Origin: an uncultured Succinatimonas sp.
GTDB taxonomy: Bacteria > Pseudomonadota > Gammaproteobacteria > Enterobacterales > Succinivibrionaceae
Length of the DNA stretch: 18,239 bases
Direction of reading: 5' to 3'
NCBI GenBank assembly: GCA_900552905.1
Contig: USBR01000024.1
Coordinates: 1 to 18,239, forward strand
Made by a program: the position numbers and the translations under genes. Below are positions 14,770-18,239 of this stretch, one piece after another. Below the pieces are notes generated by a model. That model was not told where the DNA came from. It did not search any database and worked only from the letters and a program-made list of their open reading frames with translations. Within the stretch, counting starts at the first letter, position 1, and each line of letters starts with the position of its first letter.

Positions 14770-14828
14770 TTTTATGCACCTTGGGCTTGATTAAACGCTA
14801 TCAAAATTTAAATGCAAATCCTAGAAAA

Positions 14829-14840
14829 CTTGTATTTTAG
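14829..14840 (+). promoter_or_regulatory. CTTGTATTTTAG element, copy 1
   Basis: Identical over 12 bp to the reverse complement of the left half of the 15028-15053 palindrome. It lies 60 bp upstream of the GntR start, where binding could autoregulate that gene. Confidence 0.45.
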
Positions 14841-14920
14841 TCTACTCAAAAAGATAAGTATTAGCAAATAATCAATAACTTATATTCTAAAAATGAGATC
14901 TATGACTGAATATTAAAGAA

Positions 14921-14932
14921 TTGGTATTTTAG
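14921..14932 (+). promoter_or_regulatory. CTTGTATTTTAG-like element, copy 2
   Basis: TTGGTATTTTAG differs from copy 1 at two positions. A single half-site between the two outer copies, it may be a weaker contact. Confidence 0.3.
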
Positions 14933-15009
14933 TGTATTTCTTTTGATCAAAAAATTTCTTTTGAAAAATAAATAACTTGATGTTTTACACTAATTTATAA
15001 ATTCAAAAT

Positions 15010-15025
15010 TGCTAACTACATCACA
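15010..15025 (+). promoter_or_regulatory. Possible CRP-like site (TGCTA-N6-TCACA)
   Basis: The right half is a perfect TCACA with the correct 6-bp spacer; the left half matches TGTGA at three of five bases. Its centre lies 32 bp before a TATTTT hexamer (15047-15052), the class II position. This repeats the arrangement in front of the first TRAP operon, but the match is weaker. Confidence 0.3.
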
Positions 15026-15027
15026 AC

Positions 15028-15053
15028 TAAAATACAAGCTATCTTGTATTTTA
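15028..15053. promoter_or_regulatory. Perfect inverted repeat TAAAATACAAG-CTAT-CTTGTATTTTA, probable GntR operator
   Basis: Perfect 11-bp arms around a 4-bp spacer, 34 bp before the first TRAP gene. It is built from two CTTGTATTTTAG-like elements facing each other. The right arm contains the likely -10 (TATTTT), so occupancy would repress the TRAP operon. Confidence 0.7.
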
Positions 15054-15087
15054 ATAAGCAACGAAAACCCTTTTTTGGAGCTTTTTT

Positions 15088-15636
15088 ATGCAAGGTTTTT
15101 TCAGTCAATTCGCACGCTTTTATAAGTTTGTATGCGTAATTATTCTTACCTTAATGGTACTGATTGTTTTCACTAATGCAGTTATGCGTTACTGCTTTCA
15201 ATCAGGCTTTGTTGCTACAGAAGAGGTTTTACGTTACCTCTTTATCTATATGACCTTCTTAGGTATGGTGGAAGTGGCTTCCATTCGCGGTCACATCAGT
15301 GTCACCATCCTTACCGATTTTTTACCACGCACAATTAGAACTTGGGTATATATCTTAGGTTACCTCTTGGCTATCTATGCCTTATACGTTCTGATTGACG
15401 GTTCAATCATGTACTTTGAAGAATCTGATACTTCTGTAGGTCAGGTTACCGGTTTACCGTTCCAGTTCATCATTGCTTCTTTAATCTTTGGTGCCGCTGG
15501 TGTTTTAGCTTTTGTATTACGTGATTTAGTTTTAGCTTTTAAAGCCTTAGTCACTCACGAGGAATTTCCTCCGCGTTATGTCGATGAGGACGTAAAGGTT
15601 GCCTTAGAGAAGCAAGCTGCAGAGGAGAATAAATAA
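15088..15636 (+). CDS. TRAP transporter small membrane subunit (DctQ family), second system
   Basis: A 182-residue inner-membrane protein with four predicted helices at about 14-34, 48-66, 86-108 and 124-148. The family motif FTNAVMRY (28-35) and VATEEVLRYLFIY (42-54) are visible, followed by GHISVTIL (68-75). This is the first gene of the operon, preceded by a GGAG Shine-Dalgarno 8 nt from the ATG. Its TAA overlaps the next ATG by 1 base (TAATG), so the small and large subunits are translationally coupled. It has the same length as the small subunit of the first TRAP system but is clearly divergent in sequence. Substrate unknown. Confidence 0.93.
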   Translation: MQGFFSQFARFYKFVCVIILTLMVLIVFTNAVMRYCFQSGFVATEEVLRYLFIYMTFLGMVEVASIRGHISVTILTDFLPRTIRTWVYILGYLLAIYALYVLIDGSIMYFEESDTSVGQVTGLPFQFIIASLIFGAAGVLAFVLRDLVLAFKALVTHEEFPPRYVDEDVKVALEKQAAEENK

Positions 15637-16916
15637 TGGAATTCTTCGTATTCATCGGCTCCTTATTCTTCCTGTTACTTATGGGAATTCCGGTTGCCAT
15701 CGTTTTAATGTTATGCGCCTTAGTTCTCTTATGGTTCATCGATATGTTCGATCCGCTGCTGTTAGCGCAGCAGATGTTAACCGGCGCTGATTCGTTTATT
15801 TTGACTGCCGTACCTTTCTTTATGCTTGCAGGCGAGATCATGAAAGAGGGTGGAATATCCTCACGCTTGATTGCCTTCGGTCAGGTAGTCGTAGGTCGCT
15901 TTAATGGTGGTATGGGTTATGTTGCTATCTTAGCTTCCATGCTTTTTGCCGGCTTATCAGGCGCTGCTATTGCTGATGTTGCAGCCTTAGGTGCGGTTTT
16001 AATTCCGATGATGGTTAAATGTGGTTATAACAAGCCGCGTTCTACCGGTTTAATCTGTGCTTCAGCTTTGACAGCTCCGATTATTCCGCCGTCAATTCCG
16101 CTCATTATTTTAGGTGTAACCGTCAACCTTTCTATCGGCAAACTCTTCATTATGGGTATTGCTCCGGGCGTATGCTTAGGCATTATCCTCATGGTAGTTT
16201 GGTACTTTGTGGTTAAGCGTGATGGTTATCATGACCGCGTGGTTATCACCGGTAAGGAAGCGGTTAAGACCTTCTTTGAAGCTATTCCAGCCTTATTACT
16301 GCCTATCATCATTATTGTCGGTATCCGCTTTGGTATCTTCACCCCGACTGAAGGTGGTGCTGTAGCTGCAGTTTATGCCTTCGTAGTTGCCACTTGCGTA
16401 CATCGTGAGCTTAAGATTAAGGATTGCCCTCGCATTTTCTATAATGCTGTAAGAACTTCCGCTATCGTCATGTTCTTAGTAAGCACTGCCTATACTATTG
16501 GTTGGCTGATTACCATGGCTCAGGTACCTGATCAGATTGTAGAGCTTTTAAAGGACTTAGTAAGCAATCCGTTCTTATTATTAGTAGTTCTGAACGTGGT
16601 TTTCTTAGTCTTAGGTATGGTAATGGATATTACTCCTATCATCCTGATTTTCGCCCCAGTATTCTATCCCTTAGTTAATGCCGCAGGTATCGATCCTTAC
16701 TACTTTGCCTTACTCATGGTAATTAACCTCTCTATCGGTTTAATTACTCCGCCTATGGGCTCAGTACTGTTCGTTGGTTGCTCAGTATCTAAGCTTCCGA
16801 TTACCAAGCTGGTAAAGGGTATTTTACCGTTCCTCTTTGCAGAATTAGCTTACTTAGTACTGTGTATTCTCTGCCCGCAGATCATTACCGTACCGGCAGA
16901 GTGGATGATGGGTTAG
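15636..16916 (+). CDS. TRAP transporter large membrane subunit (DctM family), second system
   Basis: A 426-residue polytopic inner-membrane protein. Conserved family blocks include LTGADSFILTAVPFFMLAGEIM, FAGLSGAAIADVAALGAVLIP, MMVKCGYNKPRS, APIIPPSIPLIILGV, FTPTEGG in the second half, and the late LITPPMGSVLFVG loop. The Ser-Gly-Ala-Ala-Ile-Ala-Asp variant of the core (instead of ISGSSMAT in the other system) places the two transporters in different DctM subgroups. The Shine-Dalgarno GAGGAG is inside the small-subunit gene. The binding-protein gene follows after 42 bp. Confidence 0.95.
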   Translation: MEFFVFIGSLFFLLLMGIPVAIVLMLCALVLLWFIDMFDPLLLAQQMLTGADSFILTAVPFFMLAGEIMKEGGISSRLIAFGQVVVGRFNGGMGYVAILASMLFAGLSGAAIADVAALGAVLIPMMVKCGYNKPRSTGLICASALTAPIIPPSIPLIILGVTVNLSIGKLFIMGIAPGVCLGIILMVVWYFVVKRDGYHDRVVITGKEAVKTFFEAIPALLLPIIIIVGIRFGIFTPTEGGAVAAVYAFVVATCVHRELKIKDCPRIFYNAVRTSAIVMFLVSTAYTIGWLITMAQVPDQIVELLKDLVSNPFLLLVVLNVVFLVLGMVMDITPIILIFAPVFYPLVNAAGIDPYYFALLMVINLSIGLITPPMGSVLFVGCSVSKLPITKLVKGILPFLFAELAYLVLCILCPQIITVPAEWMMG

Positions 16917-16958
16917 CTTTAAGAATTAAATTTAAACAAACATTTTGGAGACAAATAT

Positions 16959-17966
16959 ATGAAAAAGACTTCTTTAATCGCCGCTGCCGTTGCTGGTGTT
17001 ATGCTGATGGGTGCTTCTGCCTCCGCCATGGCTAAGGATTATGTTATCCGCATCGGTACCTTTGCAGGTCCTGATCATCCGGTAACTATGTCCATTAACT
17101 ATTTCAAGGAGAATATTGAGCGCGAATCTAAAGGCCAGATTAAGGTTAAGCACTTCCCTAACAATCAGTTAGGCCCTGAGAGTGTAGTAATCGATCAGGT
17201 CAAGCGTGGCACCATTCAGATGGCTGTAACCGGCTCGCAGATTAAAAAAGATGAGCCTAATGTAGGTCTTTCTGATGCTCCGTACCTCATTAGTTCTTGG
17301 GAGCAGGCTCGTGCTGCCTACGATAAAGAAGGTGTTGCCATCATGTCCGGTAATTATGAAAAGAATACCGGCGTTAAGATTGCAGGCTATTTAGTAAATG
17401 GCTTCCGTGTATTGTCTTCAAATCGTCCTATCACTAATTTAGATGAGTTAAAGGGCTTAAAGATCAGAATTCCGGATAACGAGATCCACGTCCATCTGTT
17501 CGAGGCTTTAGGTACTAATAACGTTATGATGCCTTTAACTGAGGTTTATAACGCCTTAGAGACTCATATGATTGATGGTCAGGAAAATCCGTATGCCACC
17601 ATCTTAGCTTCAGGTTTCTATGAGGTTCAGTCCGATATTTTAGAGACCAGACATATGTTCGCTATTGCACCGTTCCTCTTAAATGGCAAGTTCTACAACA
17701 AGCTTCCTGATGACTTAAAGCAGTTATTAGATACCTGGATTGAGAAGACTGTCGCTTATAACTGGGAAATTTCTCAGAAGAACGATGAGGATTGTAAGAA
17801 AGCTTTACAAGATAAGGGTGTAACCATCCATGAGATGACTCCTGAAATGAAGCAGAAGATCGACGAGAAGATGGGGTCTTTCTACGATTGGTATAAGACC
17901 ATTATCCCTGATGCTCAGAAGTGGATCGATCATTGTAAGAAAGCTGGTGAAGCTTCATCTAAGTAA
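16959..17966 (+). CDS. TRAP transporter periplasmic substrate-binding protein (DctP family), second system
   Basis: A 335-residue periplasmic receptor with a type I signal peptide (MKKTSLIAAAV...SAMA, probable cleavage after Ala25), unlike the lipoprotein of the first system. The DctP fold is clear: YVIRIGTFAGPDHPVT, FPNNQLGPE, LKGLKIRIPDN with the family's carboxylate-binding arginine at Arg170, MMPLTEVYNALETHMIDGQENPYA. It lies last in its operon, with its own GGAG Shine-Dalgarno and a strong terminator behind it. The ligand is probably an organic or sugar acid. No catabolic enzymes accompany this transporter inside the window, so I cannot say which. Confidence 0.95.
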   Translation: MKKTSLIAAAVAGVMLMGASASAMAKDYVIRIGTFAGPDHPVTMSINYFKENIERESKGQIKVKHFPNNQLGPESVVIDQVKRGTIQMAVTGSQIKKDEPNVGLSDAPYLISSWEQARAAYDKEGVAIMSGNYEKNTGVKIAGYLVNGFRVLSSNRPITNLDELKGLKIRIPDNEIHVHLFEALGTNNVMMPLTEVYNALETHMIDGQENPYATILASGFYEVQSDILETRHMFAIAPFLLNGKFYNKLPDDLKQLLDTWIEKTVAYNWEISQKNDEDCKKALQDKGVTIHEMTPEMKQKIDEKMGSFYDWYKTIIPDAQKWIDHCKKAGEASSK

Positions 17967-17996
17967 TTAAATTCATAAATATCATCCAATGTGTTT

Positions 17997-18023
17997 AAGC
18001 CCATCAATTTGATGGGCTTTTTT
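17997..18023 (+). terminator. Rho-independent terminator of the second TRAP operon
   Basis: Perfect 9-bp stem AAGCCCATC / GATGGGCTT, loop AATTT, then six T, 31 bp after the binding-protein stop. Nothing further is recognisable from there to 18110. Confidence 0.93.
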
Positions 18024-18113
18024 GTTTTTAAATCCTGCAAGTCGTCAAAAGATCACTCAAGGCCAAGAAACAAGTAGACACTTCTCTTAAAATCCCTGTT
18101 TAATCTTTTTTTC

Positions 18114-18143
18114 TTGTACTTTAATAGGTGTATATGATGTAAT
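18114..18143 (+). promoter_or_regulatory. Possible promoter of the right-edge gene (TTGTAC-N18-TGTAAT)
   Basis: -35 TTGTAC (18114-18119) and -10 TGTAAT (18138-18143), with an 18-bp spacer. The predicted start near 18150 would fall inside the right arm of the inverted repeat that follows. The promoter's own transcript would therefore lack the left arm. Confidence 0.4.
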
Positions 18144-18161
18144 TATATACACCTATTAAAG
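18119..18161 (+). repeat. Perfect 17-bp inverted repeat in front of the right-edge gene
   Basis: Arms CTTTAATAGGTGTATAT (18119-18135) and its exact complement (18145-18161), with a 9-nt spacer. The right arm takes in the first bases of the AAAGGAG Shine-Dalgarno (18158-18164). A transcript entering from upstream would fold and hide the ribosome site. It could also be a protein-binding operator. Confidence 0.8.
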
Positions 18162-18169
18162 GAGATAAA

Positions 18170-18239
18170 ATGTCAGACCAGAAGGAGTTCCCGGTCAAAG
18201 TTCGCCGTGTGGCAGTAACGAACAAAAAGACCGGCGTCA
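18170..18239 (+). CDS. 5' end of a gene cut by the window edge, possibly an insertion-sequence transposase
   Basis: ATG 5 nt after a strong AAAGGAG Shine-Dalgarno, and an open frame to the edge (23 codons): MSDQKEFPVKVRRVAVTNKKTGV. The Val-rich start followed by NKKTGV reminds me of the N termini of IS1634/IS4-type transposases, where a short strand leads into a 'TG(V/T)TY' segment. This rests on very few residues. The codons are more GC-rich than those of the neighbouring genes, which agrees with an acquired element. No terminal repeat or target duplication can be identified, because the other end is outside the window. It could equally be an unrelated protein. Confidence 0.5.
   Translation, partial: MSDQKEFPVKVRRVAVTNKKTGV

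Larger units (their letters stand above)
14770..15087. other. 318-bp divergent regulatory region between the GntR gene and the second TRAP operon
   Basis: AT-rich and non-coding. It holds two single CTTGTATTTTAG-like elements toward the GntR gene, and an inverted pair of the same element plus a CRP-like half-match toward the TRAP operon. Nothing else definite is visible between 14935 and 15005. Confidence 0.7.

Noticed and set aside
1..18239. CRISPR array or phage module
   Set aside because: No regularly spaced direct repeats and no phage structural or replication genes were found on either strand.

Overview
The window looks like chromosome from an AT-rich gammaproteobacterium, possibly an anaerobic or host/rumen-associated one such as Succinivibrionaceae. 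The family guess is inference. It rests on AT-rich intergenic DNA, E. coli-like DgoD, ProS and TrpS proteins, heavy use of TRAP transporters, and possible CRP-type sites. No phage, plasmid backbone or CRISPR array is visible.

Layout. Bases 1-347 hold the 3' end of an unrecognised gene that meets trpS tail to tail (344-1348, minus). An IclR-family regulator (1556-2317, minus) faces a long 717-bp AT-rich regulatory region. Beyond it runs a plus-strand catabolic cluster: TRAP substrate-binding lipoprotein, small and large TRAP membrane subunits, then dgoA, dgoK and dgoD (3035-8889). An AEC-family permease (minus), a tRNA-Arg(CCU) (minus), and a two-gene unit of an SSB-like protein plus a CobS/MoxR-like AAA+ ATPase (10366-11791) follow. 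Next come proS (minus), a 77-residue cysteine-containing membrane protein (plus) and an FCD-type GntR regulator (minus). The GntR gene diverges from a second TRAP transporter ordered small subunit, large subunit, binding protein (15088-17966). The window ends in the first 23 codons of a gene that may be an insertion-sequence transposase.

How the genes work together. The first TRAP system most likely imports D-galactonate. DgoD dehydrates it to 2-dehydro-3-deoxygalactonate, DgoK phosphorylates that, and DgoA cleaves the product to pyruvate and glyceraldehyde 3-phosphate. The IclR protein is the likely local regulator. The region in front of the operon has five copies of a TCTAA-N4-TTAGA-like motif (two pairs at exactly 21 bp), a CRP-like site, a -10 hexamer about 33 bp downstream of the CRP-site centre, and a 16-bp-arm inverted repeat over the -10. 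The second TRAP system has a comparable arrangement with a different 11-bp-arm operator, presumably bound by the GntR protein; its substrate is unknown.

The items most worth a second look are these promoter architectures, the orphan SSB/AAA+ pair with Asn in place of the usual Walker B Asp, the Cys-containing small membrane protein behind its own inverted repeat, and the 17-bp inverted repeat that would bury the Shine-Dalgarno of the last gene only in read-through transcripts.
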